Part shown: piece after piece, positions 24,865 through 34,039 of the stretch
Layout: each line of letters starts with the position of its first letter
Position numbering within the stretch: position 1 is the stretch's first letter
Origin: JAQVEM01 sp964616545
Lineage (GTDB): Bacteria > Actinomycetota > Humimicrobiia > Humimicrobiales > Humimicrobiaceae
Reading direction: 5' to 3'
Length of the DNA stretch: 55,289 bases
Assembly (NCBI GenBank): GCA_964616545.1
Contig: CAZTUA010000023.1
Coordinates: forward strand, 1-55,289
Notes under the pieces: model-generated
What the model saw: only the letters and a program-made list of their open reading frames with translations
Database searches by the model: none
Told to the model about the DNA's origin: nothing
Translations under genes and position numbers: made by a program

Positions 24865-25482
24865 TTGAGTTTTAAAATAGGTGTTCTCTCTCTTCAGGGG
24901 GCATTCAGAGAGCATATAATTAAAATAAACGATTGCGGGGATGATGCAGTAGAGGTAAGAACCCCGGAACAGCTAAAATATATTGATGGTCTCATTATCC
25001 CCGGTGGTGAGAGTACGACAATAAAAAAATTACTGAACAAGTATAAGTTTGAGAATGAACTTGATAAATTTTATGAACAGGGTAAGCCTATTTTCGGAAC
25101 CTGCGCAGGGTTAATTCTTCTGGCCGAGAATATAGAAGGAGAAGGCAGAGGCCTGGGTTATATAGATATCAGTGTAAAAAGAAATGCTTACGGGCGGCAG
25201 GTGGATAGTTTTGAAGAGTTTGTAGAGATGAACCCTGACCTGAGTGATAATGGATCAGAGGAAAAAACGAATAAAATAAAATTTAAGTCTATTTTTATCA
25301 GAGCGCCAAAAATTATAAATGCAGGTAAAGATGTAAAAATAATGGCATCGCTGAACGGGGAAGCGGTGCTGGTGAGGAGCCATAATATTATTGCGTGTAC
25401 GTTTCACCCTGAATTAACCGGTGATCCGGGTGTGCACCTGTATTTTAAAAATATGATTAAAAACTACAGAGGGGAAAATTAA
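24865..25482 (+). CDS. pdxT: Pyridoxal 5'-phosphate synthase glutaminase subunit PdxT
   Basis: 205-residue class I glutamine amidotransferase that feeds ammonia to PdxS. The catalytic triad is C80 (FGTCAGL), H181 and E183 (FHPELTGDP), and the oxyanion block is PGGESTTI. The start is TTG, seven bases after the pdxS stop. Full length for the family. Confidence 0.96.
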   Translation: MSFKIGVLSLQGAFREHIIKINDCGDDAVEVRTPEQLKYIDGLIIPGGESTTIKKLLNKYKFENELDKFYEQGKPIFGTCAGLILLAENIEGEGRGLGYIDISVKRNAYGRQVDSFEEFVEMNPDLSDNGSEEKTNKIKFKSIFIRAPKIINAGKDVKIMASLNGEAVLVRSHNIIACTFHPELTGDPGVHLYFKNMIKNYRGEN

Positions 25483-25483
25483 T

Positions 25484-26233
25484 ATGTCAGGACACTCAAA
25501 ATGGCACTCAATTAAACATAAAAAAGCAAAGGAAGATGCAAAACGGGGGAATATTTTTGGCAAATTGAGCAGAAATATAATTGTGGCCGTAAGAGAAGGC
25601 GGCGGCGGTGACCCCAAAGACAATATAGCCCTTGCCAATGCTATTGCAAAAGCCAAGGAATATAATATGCCTCAGAATAATATTGAAAGAGCAATAAAAA
25701 AAGGAACAGGTGAGATAGAGGGGGAGAATTATGAGAGTATATTATATGAAGGATATGGACCCGGGGGAATAGCGCTGATAATTGAAGTAATGACGGAAAA
25801 CAGGAACAGGACTGCTTCCGATATAAGAAATATTCTGGGAAGATATAACGGTTCACTGGGAGAAAGCGGAAGTGTAAGCTGGCAGTTTGAAAAAAAGGGT
25901 GTAATAATAGTTGGTAAAGAAGATATTAAAAATGGAGAAGAATTTATGTTAGATGTCATTGATAAAGGCGCGGAGGATATAGATGAAGATGATGAAATAT
26001 ATGAGATAAAAACATCCCCGGCTGATTTTATAAAAGTTAAGGAAGCCCTAGCAGGTAAAAATATAAAAATAAAATCAGGTGAGCTGGTTTTCGTGCCGAA
26101 AACAACTGTTAAGTTATCAAAAGATGAAAGCAGCAGCGCATTAAAACTAATAAATGCGCTGGATGATCATGATGATGTCCAGAATGTAAACACAAATCTG
26201 GAAATAACAGATGACATATTAAATGAAATATAG
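25484..26233 (+). CDS. yebC: YebC/PmpR family protein (translation or transcription regulator)
   Basis: 249-residue protein with the three-domain YebC fold: N-terminal SGHSKWHSIKHKKA and the KLSRNIIVAVREGGGGDP block, central GYGPGGIALIIEVMTENRNRT, and SWQFEKKGVI. Members regulate transcription or relieve ribosome stalling at proline-rich stretches; which applies here is not visible. The start is one base after the pdxT stop, and yebC leads directly into ruvC, a conserved adjacency in many bacteria. Confidence 0.95.
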   Translation: MSGHSKWHSIKHKKAKEDAKRGNIFGKLSRNIIVAVREGGGGDPKDNIALANAIAKAKEYNMPQNNIERAIKKGTGEIEGENYESILYEGYGPGGIALIIEVMTENRNRTASDIRNILGRYNGSLGESGSVSWQFEKKGVIIVGKEDIKNGEEFMLDVIDKGAEDIDEDDEIYEIKTSPADFIKVKEALAGKNIKIKSGELVFVPKTTVKLSKDESSSALKLINALDDHDDVQNVNTNLEITDDILNEI

Positions 26234-26242
26234 ATACAGGAA

Positions 26243-26776
26243 ATGGTAAATAATAAAATAAGGATACTTGGAATAGATCCCGGACTTGAAATAACCGGGG
26301 TAAGCATGCTTGATGTAGATTGCGGAAAATATCAGCCGCTGTATTCGAACTGCATAATAACAAAAAGAGAAAAACCAATATGTGATAGGCTGGAAAAAAT
26401 TTATCTAAAAATTGACAATATTATAAAAGAATACCAACCGGACTGTATGGCAATTGAGAAGATTTTTTTCAATATAAACACAAAAACAGCCATGGATGTA
26501 GGTCAGGCAAGAGGTGTTTCGATTCTGGCGGGAAGCATCAATAAAATCAAAATATATGAATACACACCGCTTGAGATAAAACAGGCTGTTGCAGGTTACG
26601 GGAAAGCATCAAAAAGCCAGATAAAGTATATGCTGCAGGTTATTCTGAGGGTCAAGGAAAGTTTTTTCCCAAAAAAAGATGATGCATGGGACGCTATGGC
26701 CGCTTCTGTGTGTCATGCCAGTAATGCAAAGTTTAAAGAGAAAGTAGAAGCTTTGAGAGATACAGGAAAAAAATAA
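26243..26776 (+). CDS. ruvC: Holliday junction resolvase RuvC
   Basis: 177-residue endonuclease that cuts Holliday junctions in the RuvABC resolvasome. Acidic catalytic residues sit in LGIDPGLEITG, MAIEKIFF and KKDDAWDAMA. The block VAGYGKASKSQIKYML is the family's DNA-contact region. Its stop overlaps the ruvA start by one base. Confidence 0.96.
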   Translation: MVNNKIRILGIDPGLEITGVSMLDVDCGKYQPLYSNCIITKREKPICDRLEKIYLKIDNIIKEYQPDCMAIEKIFFNINTKTAMDVGQARGVSILAGSINKIKIYEYTPLEIKQAVAGYGKASKSQIKYMLQVILRVKESFFPKKDDAWDAMAASVCHASNAKFKEKVEALRDTGKK

Positions 26777-27366
26777 TGATTGCAAAAATTTTTGGTAAAA
26801 TAATAAAAAAGTCACCTTCAAGCATAATAGTAAAAACAGGCGGGATAGGATTTGAAGTATTAATATCAGGAAGAACATTTGAGAAAATACCAGAAACAGG
26901 TTCAGATGTTGAGCTGGATATATACACACATGTAAGAGAAGAAGAACTGAAACTGGTAGGTTTTCTGGATATCGGTGACAAAGATTTTTTCCTGAAATTA
27001 TTAAGCGTTTCGGGGATTTCAGTTAAAATAGCCCTGAGCGCGCTTTCTATTTACAGCGGGAATGAAATTGGAAGAATAATAATGGATAGAGAGGTAGATC
27101 TTTTGAGAAGGATACCCGGAGTCGGGCTAAAGCTTGCAGAAAGAATGATACTGGAACTTAAAAATAAAATTGAAGATGATAGGATGGCAGAAATTGCAGG
27201 TGGAGCTTTTAAAGAAAATGAAAAAATACGCGAAGTAAAAGAAGCTTTAAAAACTCTCGGATATAATTCAGCTGAGATAACAAAAGCGTTATCCGGGTTA
27301 AAGATTGAGATTATTGATAGTAAAAAAACCGAAGAAATACTGAAACTGGCACTTAAAGAAATCTAA
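26776..27366 (+). CDS. ruvA: Holliday junction branch migration protein RuvA
   Basis: 196-residue DNA-binding subunit that holds the four-way junction for RuvB. It has an N-terminal OB-fold (MIAKIFGKIIKKSPSSIIVKT), helix-hairpin-helix motifs (LLSVSGISVKIALSAL and LLRRIPGVGLKLAERMI), and the flexible C-terminal RuvB-binding domain (KEALKTLGYNSAEITKAL). It overlaps ruvC by one base. Confidence 0.96.
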   Translation: MIAKIFGKIIKKSPSSIIVKTGGIGFEVLISGRTFEKIPETGSDVELDIYTHVREEELKLVGFLDIGDKDFFLKLLSVSGISVKIALSALSIYSGNEIGRIIMDREVDLLRRIPGVGLKLAERMILELKNKIEDDRMAEIAGGAFKENEKIREVKEALKTLGYNSAEITKALSGLKIEIIDSKKTEEILKLALKEI

Positions 27367-27404
27367 AATAAAGGGAGAATTGGAGAAGTTACCGGTGAAT
27401 AAAT

Positions 27405-28457
27405 ATGGATGAAAAAATAAATAAGGACAATGATATAAACCCTAAGCACCTGAAAGTTGATACAGAGCTTGATAAAAGCCTGCGCCCGCGCTGTATATCA
27501 GAATTTATTGGTCAGAAAAAAATAATAGAAAATCTATTGGTTTTTATTAAATCTGCTAAAAAAAGAAAAGAACCCCTGGATCATGTTATTTTATCGGGAC
27601 CCCCGGGACTTGGTAAAACATGTCTTGCGGAGATAATCGCAAATGAACTGGGAGTGGGATTTAGAATTACTTCCGGTCCGGCCATAGAAAGAGCGGGCGA
27701 TCTTGCGGCAATATTGACCAATCTCGAAAAATTTGACGTATTATTTGTAGATGAAATTCACAGATTAAATAGAAGCATTGAAGAAATTTTATATCCGGCA
27801 ATGGAAGATTACAAGCTTGATATAATAATAGGTAAAGGCCCTTCAGCAAAATCAATCAGAATAGATATAGAACCTTTTACAATAATAGGAGCAACAACAA
27901 GAATAGGACTGGTAGCACCGCCCCTGAGAGATAGATTTGGTGTAAATATAAGACTGGATTATTACGATAAAGGAAGTATTATAGAAGTTATTTCAAGATC
28001 AGCCAGTATCCTCGGTATAGAAATAACAGGAGAAGGTTCAGAAATTATAGCGGGGAGAAGCAGGGGAACACCCAGGATTGCAAACAGGCTGCTGAGAAGG
28101 GTAAGGGATTATGCTCTGATGTACAGCGACAGTGTGATAGATAAAGATATAGCAGAGAAAGCACTGGGAAAGCTGGATATAGATAAAATGGGCCTGGATG
28201 TGGTGGATAAAAAAATATTAAATACTGTAGTCGTAAAATTTAACGGCGGCCCGGTGGGTGTGGGGACAATAGCAGCTTCAATAGGAGAGGAAGCAGATAC
28301 AATAGAGGATGTTTATGAACCATACCTACTGCAGTTAGGATTTCTGAAAAGAACATCAAAGGGCAGAGTAGCCACAGGCCGTGCTTTTAAATATATGGGA
28401 ATACGTAAAGAAGAGTATCCAAAACTTTTTAAGAATATGCCGGAAAATGAAGATTGA
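27405..28457 (+). CDS. ruvB: Holliday junction branch migration helicase RuvB
   Basis: 350-residue AAA+ motor that drives branch migration on RuvA-bound junctions. Walker A is GPPGLGKT, Walker B is LFVDEIHRLN, sensor I is IIGATTRIG, and the arginine finger lies in LRDRFG. The C-terminal winged helix (GGPVGVGTIAASIGEEADTIEDV, then GRVATGRAF) is complete. The 3' end overlaps the queA start by 11 bases. Confidence 0.97.
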   Translation: MDEKINKDNDINPKHLKVDTELDKSLRPRCISEFIGQKKIIENLLVFIKSAKKRKEPLDHVILSGPPGLGKTCLAEIIANELGVGFRITSGPAIERAGDLAAILTNLEKFDVLFVDEIHRLNRSIEEILYPAMEDYKLDIIIGKGPSAKSIRIDIEPFTIIGATTRIGLVAPPLRDRFGVNIRLDYYDKGSIIEVISRSASILGIEITGEGSEIIAGRSRGTPRIANRLLRRVRDYALMYSDSVIDKDIAEKALGKLDIDKMGLDVVDKKILNTVVVKFNGGPVGVGTIAASIGEEADTIEDVYEPYLLQLGFLKRTSKGRVATGRAFKYMGIRKEEYPKLFKNMPENED

Positions 28458-29460
28458 ACTGTTTGACTACGAACTTCCCCAAAAATTCATAGCCCAGGAA
28501 CCATTGCTGCAGAGAGATGAATCAAAACTTTTAATACTTGATAAAAAAACCGGCGGAATAAAACATGATATATTTAATAATCTGTTGTCATATATGGGCA
28601 AAGGAGACGTTCTTGTTCTGAATGAAAGCAGAGTCCTAAAGTGCAGGCTAAAAGGAATAAAAGAAAATACCGGAGCCTCTATTGAATGCTTTGTCCTTGA
28701 AAAATTACAGAATGATGAGTGTATGGTTCTGCTAAAACCGTCAAAAAGACTCAGGCCCGATGATAGAGTGATTATAGGAAAATATTATTTCATAGTTAAG
28801 TCCAAACTGGATTACGGCAGAGCAGTGGTAAAGTTCAATTTTCCGGTAAGTGAAATTTTTAGGGAATGCGGAAAGGTACCGCTTCCTCCTTATATAAAAA
28901 ATACAGAAATTAAAGAAAATCAATATCAAACTGTATATGCAAGTAAAGAGGGCTCAACAGCTGCACCGACGGCAGGACTTCACTTTTCAAAAAGACTGAT
29001 AAAAAAATTAAAAGATAAAGGGATTATATTTGCAAAATTAAGCCTTGACATAGGAATTGATACGTTCAGGCCGATAGTGGTGGATGAAATAGAGAAACAC
29101 AGGATGCACAGTGAACGATATTTTATTAGAGATGAAGAGGCTAAAAAGATAAGGCTTGCAAAAAGCAATGGAAAAAAAATCACAGCTGTAGGCACAACAG
29201 CAGCAAGGGTTCTTGAAACTTTAATGTCGAAAAAGGGTGACATAACAGGAGACAGCGGAACAACAGATATATTTATTCATCCCGGCTACCGGTTTAAAGC
29301 TATTGACCGGCTAATTACTAATTTCCATTTGCCCAGGTCAACTCTTCTGGTGATGGTATGTGCATTTGCAGGCAGAGAGAATATTTTAAAAGCTTATGGA
29401 GAAGCCAAAAGAAATGATTACAGATTTTATAGTTTCGGGGACTGCATGCTGATAAAGTAA
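28447..29460 (+). CDS. queA: S-adenosylmethionine:tRNA ribosyltransferase-isomerase QueA
   Basis: 337-residue enzyme that transfers and isomerises the ribosyl group of SAM onto preQ1-modified tRNA, giving epoxyqueuosine. Characteristic blocks are FDYELPQKFIAQEP near the N-terminus, AAPTAGLHFS, and C-terminal GTTAARVLE, FIHPGYRFK and NFHLPRSTLLVMV. An in-frame ATG at 28381 lies deep inside ruvB; the start at 28447 gives the normal family N-terminus. Its usual partner tgt is present, but three genes intervene here. Confidence 0.95.
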   Translation: MKIELFDYELPQKFIAQEPLLQRDESKLLILDKKTGGIKHDIFNNLLSYMGKGDVLVLNESRVLKCRLKGIKENTGASIECFVLEKLQNDECMVLLKPSKRLRPDDRVIIGKYYFIVKSKLDYGRAVVKFNFPVSEIFRECGKVPLPPYIKNTEIKENQYQTVYASKEGSTAAPTAGLHFSKRLIKKLKDKGIIFAKLSLDIGIDTFRPIVVDEIEKHRMHSERYFIRDEEAKKIRLAKSNGKKITAVGTTAARVLETLMSKKGDITGDSGTTDIFIHPGYRFKAIDRLITNFHLPRSTLLVMVCAFAGRENILKAYGEAKRNDYRFYSFGDCMLIK

Positions 29461-29513
29461 CCGGAGTTCTGCAGAAACATGATTTTATCCTCTAATAAAT
29501 TATTCAATAAATA

Positions 29514-30953
29514 TCAAAGGAAATCTCTGAGGTTCACTTCGGGAAATGAAAATTTTCCACTCTTAAAAACTTTTAAACAGGCATCAACTACATCAGGGTC
29601 ATAAAGTTTGCCTTTGTTTGTTTTAATTTCGTTTAGAGCAGCTTTAATACCCAGTGAAGGCCTGTACGGTCTGTGGGAACACATTGCCTCTACCACATCG
29701 GCAACTCCTATAATTTTTGCTTCAAGTGATATCTCTCTGCCTTTTAAACCTGCAGGGTAACCCGATCCGTCTTCTCTTTCATGATGCTGCAGGATTACAT
29801 TTTCAACAGGGAACCTGAAATTAATATTTTTGATTATATTAAATCCTGTCTGTGGATGAGATTTTATTATATTAAATTCTACATCAGATAGACTTGCCGG
29901 TTTTGATAGAATTGACGGCGGTATATTTATTTTACCTATATCATGAAGCTGGGCCGCAATTTTAATAAATTTTATTTTTTCATCATCAAGTTTTAGTTCT
30001 TTTGCTATTTCCACAGAAAGCAATGTTACTCTTTTTTGATGGCCGGATGTGTAGGGGTCCCTTGTTTCCACTATTGATGAGAGAGTGTTTATGATATTAT
30101 CAAGTGTTTTTTCCAGCTCATGGTATGTATTCTTTCTTTCGGTTATATCGGTAAAAATACCAAGCATGTACTTTATTTTTCCATCGTCTCCCCGCAGGGG
30201 TTTTAAAGAAACTTCAACCCAGAATTTCTTACCTTTTTTGTTTGCAAATGGCAACTCAAGGTTATTAACGCCCTTACTTAGAGCAATTTCAAGGTTTGGA
30301 GTATATATATTTTCCATTCCCTTTATCCAGTACGGCCTCGGCGGTTTAGTTCCAATTATTTCTTTTGCGGTAAAACCGGTTAATTTTTCAAATGCGGGGT
30401 TTACATACCTCATTGATTTATCAATATTCATGACATAAATAGGGCTGGGCGAATTTTCAAGAATGCTCTGGCTGAACTCCTCGCTTTCTTTAAGACGGCT
30501 ATCTATTGAACGCTTCCTGGTGGTTATATCCCTTGATATCCCCATGGTTCCCAGTACATTGCCTTCTCTGTCATACCACGGTATTTTACTGGCACTAATC
30601 CAGTGCTCTTTACCCTTATATGTTAATTTATCTACTTTATCAATTATAGGCCTGTGTTCTTTCATAGCCTGCTTTTCATCGCTGGAATACTCTTTTGATC
30701 TATCATCGGGGAAGAAATCAAAATCTGTTTTTCCGATAATATTTTCAGGCTTACTGCCCAGAAAATCAGCCATAGCTCTATTTATCATTATAAATCTATT
30801 TTTTTTATCTTTTATGTAAATGTAATCAGGAATATTATCTATAAATTCCTGGAGCAGGTAATATTGATTTATCTGCTCTTCGAACTTACGGCTGCCTTCA
30901 TTTAAGGGGAGTCTGTTTTTAACTGTTGTTTTATTTTTACCGGTTTTGTTCAT
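29514..30953 (-). CDS. PAS-PAS-HD-GYP protein, probable cyclic-di-GMP phosphodiesterase
   Basis: 479-residue cytosolic signalling protein. Two PAS sensor domains (about residues 25-150 and 155-275; NRFIMINRAMADFLG... GISRDITTRK and YVNPAFEKLTGF... GIFTDITERK) are followed by an HD-GYP domain (about residues 285-470) with the metal pair in LHDIGKINIP, HHEREDGSGYPAG and the C-terminal DPDVVDA block. HD-GYP domains hydrolyse c-di-GMP or related cyclic dinucleotides. The signal sensed by the PAS domains is unknown. There is no membrane segment. It is convergent with queA and divergent from the DUF2179 gene. The presence of pilT in the window makes a link to motility or attachment plausible, though only by inference. 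Confidence 0.9.
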   Translation of the reverse strand: MNKTGKNKTTVKNRLPLNEGSRKFEEQINQYYLLQEFIDNIPDYIYIKDKKNRFIMINRAMADFLGSKPENIIGKTDFDFFPDDRSKEYSSDEKQAMKEHRPIIDKVDKLTYKGKEHWISASKIPWYDREGNVLGTMGISRDITTRKRSIDSRLKESEEFSQSILENSPSPIYVMNIDKSMRYVNPAFEKLTGFTAKEIIGTKPPRPYWIKGMENIYTPNLEIALSKGVNNLELPFANKKGKKFWVEVSLKPLRGDDGKIKYMLGIFTDITERKNTYHELEKTLDNIINTLSSIVETRDPYTSGHQKRVTLLSVEIAKELKLDDEKIKFIKIAAQLHDIGKINIPPSILSKPASLSDVEFNIIKSHPQTGFNIIKNINFRFPVENVILQHHEREDGSGYPAGLKGREISLEAKIIGVADVVEAMCSHRPYRPSLGIKAALNEIKTNKGKLYDPDVVDACLKVFKSGKFSFPEVNLRDFL

Positions 30954-30995
30954 CAGATACTTTCCTAAAAACTGTATTTTATAATGGTTTTGTAA

Positions 30996-31024
30996 ATTAT
31001 ATTACAATTTTAAATATTTTTAAA
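30996..31024 (-). promoter_or_regulatory. Promoter with inverted repeat upstream of the HD-GYP gene
   Basis: On the minus strand, TTTAAA (31024-31019), 17 bases, then a perfect TATAAT (31001-30996). An inverted repeat, TTGTAA-N6-TTACAA (30990-31007), brackets the -10 box exactly, a typical repressor position. Confidence 0.45.
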
Positions 31025-31222
31025 TTAAGCAGGAATTGGAGAAATTAAAATATATAATATTTAAATAAAGGTTAACGATAAAAATAGTATTTCTTTATTT
31101 TTTAGAAATAATTTATATAATAACCTGTAAATCTATTATAAATGCCGGAATATTAAAAATAATCTGATATACGGATAGTTAATCAGACTTAATGCTGATT
31201 GCAGCAAAAGGGGAAGTAAAAT

Positions 31223-31267
31223 ATGCCAGAATATGGAGCAGGGAGCAGCACTGATAATTTTAAATAA
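31223..31267 (+). CDS. Possible 14-residue leader peptide
   Basis: ATG at 31223 is preceded by aggggaag at good spacing and encodes MPEYGAGSSTDNFK before TAA. It ends 30 bases before the DUF2179 start. There is no conservation evidence; it could be chance. Confidence 0.2.
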   Translation: MPEYGAGSSTDNFK

Positions 31268-31297
31268 AAAAGTAATACAAAAAAACGGGGGTAAGAA

Positions 31298-31822
31298 TTG
31301 ATTAATACAATAGTGTGGTCACTTATAATCTTTGTTGCAAGGATTATAGATGTTAGTCTTGGCACAATCAGGGTGAATATGATAATAAGAAGGAAAAAGA
31401 CGATTGCCGCTTTAATAGGCTTTGTAGAGGTTACCATATACATAACAATTATAGTGAGGATAATAAAAGATATTGATAATATTTACGGCATTCTTACGTA
31501 CGGAGCAGGATTTGCAGTGGGAACGGTTATCGGAATTATGATATCTGAAAAAATGTCACGCGATTTGATAAGCACAAATATAATTTCCAGAAAGTGCCAT
31601 AATGAAATAAAAATGCTGCTTTCAAAAGAAAACTTTGGTTTCACATGTTATAAAGGTGCCGGAAGGGAAGGTGAAGTAGAAATTATCAATGTTGTCTGCA
31701 GCCATAACAATCTTTCAAGATTAAATAAATTAGTGCATAAAAAAGATCCGGATGCATTTGTGGTAAGTTACATGCTGGATAAAATAAGGGGCGGGTTTAT
31801 CCGCGGCCTGAAGAAAAAATAA
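31298..31822 (+). CDS. UPF0316/DUF2179 family membrane protein
   Basis: 174-residue protein with three N-terminal membrane helices (about residues 3-22, 33-52 and 60-80; DUF5698-like), including the family motif ARIIDVSLGTIRV, followed by a soluble DUF2179 domain (about residues 95-170: VEIINVVCSHNNLSRLNKLVHKKDPDAFVV). Proteins of this family are uncharacterised; the DUF2179 domain is a small ligand-binding-like fold also found in membrane proteins of the YitT type. The start is TTG, preceded by cgggggtaag. It lies in the accessory block between queA and tgt. Confidence 0.8.
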   Translation: MINTIVWSLIIFVARIIDVSLGTIRVNMIIRRKKTIAALIGFVEVTIYITIIVRIIKDIDNIYGILTYGAGFAVGTVIGIMISEKMSRDLISTNIISRKCHNEIKMLLSKENFGFTCYKGAGREGEVEIINVVCSHNNLSRLNKLVHKKDPDAFVVSYMLDKIRGGFIRGLKKK

Positions 31823-32043
31823 TTTTTTTTATATCTTCTACCAGGCAAGTCATGAAAAATTTTAGCATACAATAATATAAAATTACCTGGAATAATCTTT
31901 ATGGTCTGAAGGGACTTCTGGATATAAACATGGATGGCCAAAAATAAAAAATTTCTATAAAATACGGCCCAAAAAAATAAAAACTCTTTTACCATAAAAA
32001 AACAATTTAATTATAAAAATTTAACAGAAAAGGAGCATAAGAA

Positions 32044-34017
32044 ATGAAAGGAGATTCTGTTAATAGCGAGCCTCCTCAAAAGAATTTAAATTCAAATTCT
32101 TTTAAAAGAACGATTGGTCCGATATCCAATCTAGAAGAGTATCTGAAGCCGGATTGGTGGAAAACTATTTTTAACTCAACCTATCTAAAAACAGATGGGG
32201 ATGTAGTAGATGATAAAAATATCACGAGAAAAGAAATCGATATTTTTATAAAGACTCTTAATCTGTCCACTGAAGATAGAATACTTGATCTCTGCTGTGG
32301 ACAGGGACGCCATTGCATAGAGCTGGCAAACAGGGGATTCAGGCATATTGAGGGACTGGATAGGTCCCGTTACCTGATTCAGAAAGCAAAAAAGGAAAGT
32401 TCGTCCATTAAGTTCAGGGAAGGCGATGCAAGAAAACTTCCATATACAACTGATACTTTTGACGTAGTAATGATTCTCGGCAATAGTTTTGGATATTTTG
32501 AAACTGCTAAAGAAGATATGATGGTGCTTAAAGAAGTTTTAAGAGTGTTGAAACCGTGGGGGCGGTTCTTAATTGATTTATCCGATGGAGAATATTTAAA
32601 AGAAAATTTAAAGCCGCGATCGTGGGAGTGGATGGATAAAAAATATTTTGTCTGCAGGGAACGTTCATTGTCTCTTGATAAAACACGGCTGATTTCAAGA
32701 GAAATTATAAGCAATGCTGATAGGGGAGTGGTGGCAGATCAGATTTATGCGGAGAGGCTTTACACCCGTGAAGAAATAATAGAATTTTTAAGGCAGGCAG
32801 GATTCAATAATATTGTTCCCCACGGAACCATAAAAACTGATTCAAGAAGGAATCAGGACCTTGGCATGACTGAAAGAAGGATAATTATATCAGCAATTGC
32901 CAAAAAAGACTGGGCACCTGTGAAAATAAGGAAGCATAATTTTAGGAATATTGTTGTTTTACTGGGGGATCCCAATAAAGTTGATATTTTAAAACCGCTC
33001 TATGTTTTTGATGATGATGACCTTTATACTGTTGACAGGTTAAAGGATTCTTTGAGAGAAATTGAAAAATACCATGACTACCGTTTCCGCTATATTGATA
33101 ACCATGAAAAAATGTTTAGGGAACTAATTAAAATTCAGGAGAAAGGTAAAATAGATTTTGCATTTAATCTATGTGACGAAGGATATTTTAACGATGCACG
33201 GAAGGAACTCCATGTGCCGGCGCTGCTTGATATCCTAGGTATTCCCTATACGGGTTCAGAGCCGCAATGTCTGGCGCATTGTTATGACAAGTCATTAATA
33301 AGAGGTATCGCCGGAGAAATGGGAATACCGATTCCGCAGGCATTTTTTATAAAACCGGGTGATATCTCATTTGAGGTTCCTTTTGAGTTCCCCGTGTTCA
33401 TAAAACCAAATTTTGGTGATTCAAGTTTTGGTATAACAAGCAGGAATGTGGTTTCAAACATTGAAAAAGCGATTAATGTGATTTCTGAAATAAGGGACAA
33501 ACTGGGCTACGACAAACCTATATTGATTGAAGAATTTCTTTCAGGAAAGGATCTGAGTGTGGGAATACTTGGAAATTTCCCCGACTCATATATGGTTTTA
33601 CCAATAATAGAGGAAGATTATTCGGAATTACCACCGGAACTGCCAGGAATTTGCGGATATGAGGCAAAATGGTTGCAGGATTCTCCTTACCGGAAAGTAA
33701 AATCCATACCGGCTGATTTACCTGCAGCTACAGAGAGGGTTATAATTGAATGCTCGATGAGATTGTATGAAAGACTTGGATGCAAGGACTATGCAAGACT
33801 GGACTGGAGGCTCACATCAAAAGGTGAGCCAAAGTTATTAGAAGTAAATCCGAATCCAGGGTGGTGCTGGGATGGACATCTGGCAAAAATGGCTGGAATA
33901 AAAAAATTATCTTACACCGATATGCTGCTCACCATTTTAAGAGAAGCCGAAAAAAGGTTAAAGTATGAGGAGAAGCTTGATAAATATACTCCTGCTAAAT
34001 TAGAAGAAGCAAAATAG
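32044..34017 (+). CDS. Fusion of class I methyltransferase and D-Ala-D-Ala-ligase-like ATP-grasp
   Basis: 657-residue two-domain protein. Residues about 60-285 are a SAM-dependent methyltransferase: motif I ILDLCCGQGRH (D81), the acidic GLDRS at strand 2, EGDARKLPYTTDTFDVV and LRVLKPWGRFLIDL. Residues about 305-640 are an ATP-grasp ligase: FNLCDEGYFNDARKELHVP (substrate loop), LGIPYTGSEP, CYDKSLIRGIAGEMGIP, the nucleotide lysine in FPVFIKPN, IEEFLSG, and the metal-binding LEVNPNPGWCWDGH (from about residue 599). Both halves look catalytically intact. The fusion suggests a ligase that joins an amino or carboxyl substrate to another, coupled to methylation of the product or precursor. An aaaggag site precedes the ATG. 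The substrate is unknown. It is not the cell-wall Ddl by context or by the WCWDGH signature. Confidence 0.85.
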   Translation: MKGDSVNSEPPQKNLNSNSFKRTIGPISNLEEYLKPDWWKTIFNSTYLKTDGDVVDDKNITRKEIDIFIKTLNLSTEDRILDLCCGQGRHCIELANRGFRHIEGLDRSRYLIQKAKKESSSIKFREGDARKLPYTTDTFDVVMILGNSFGYFETAKEDMMVLKEVLRVLKPWGRFLIDLSDGEYLKENLKPRSWEWMDKKYFVCRERSLSLDKTRLISREIISNADRGVVADQIYAERLYTREEIIEFLRQAGFNNIVPHGTIKTDSRRNQDLGMTERRIIISAIAKKDWAPVKIRKHNFRNIVVLLGDPNKVDILKPLYVFDDDDLYTVDRLKDSLREIEKYHDYRFRYIDNHEKMFRELIKIQEKGKIDFAFNLCDEGYFNDARKELHVPALLDILGIPYTGSEPQCLAHCYDKSLIRGIAGEMGIPIPQAFFIKPGDISFEVPFEFPVFIKPNFGDSSFGITSRNVVSNIEKAINVISEIRDKLGYDKPILIEEFLSGKDLSVGILGNFPDSYMVLPIIEEDYSELPPELPGICGYEAKWLQDSPYRKVKSIPADLPAATERVIIECSMRLYERLGCKDYARLDWRLTSKGEPKLLEVNPNPGWCWDGHLAKMAGIKKLSYTDMLLTILREAEKRLKYEEKLDKYTPAKLEEAK

Positions 34018-34039
34018 AAGATTGTAAAAGTAAAACAGC

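Larger units (their letters stand above)
30954..31297. other. Divergent intergenic region, 344 bases
   Basis: Very AT-rich gap between the HD-GYP gene (leftward) and the DUF2179 gene (rightward). It holds the HD-GYP promoter, a TATAAT on the plus strand (31116-31121) without a good -35, an inverted repeat TCTGAT/ATCAGA (31163-31168 and 31182-31187), and a possible 14-codon leader ORF (31223-31267). No RNA gene or repeat family is recognised. Confidence 0.6.
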
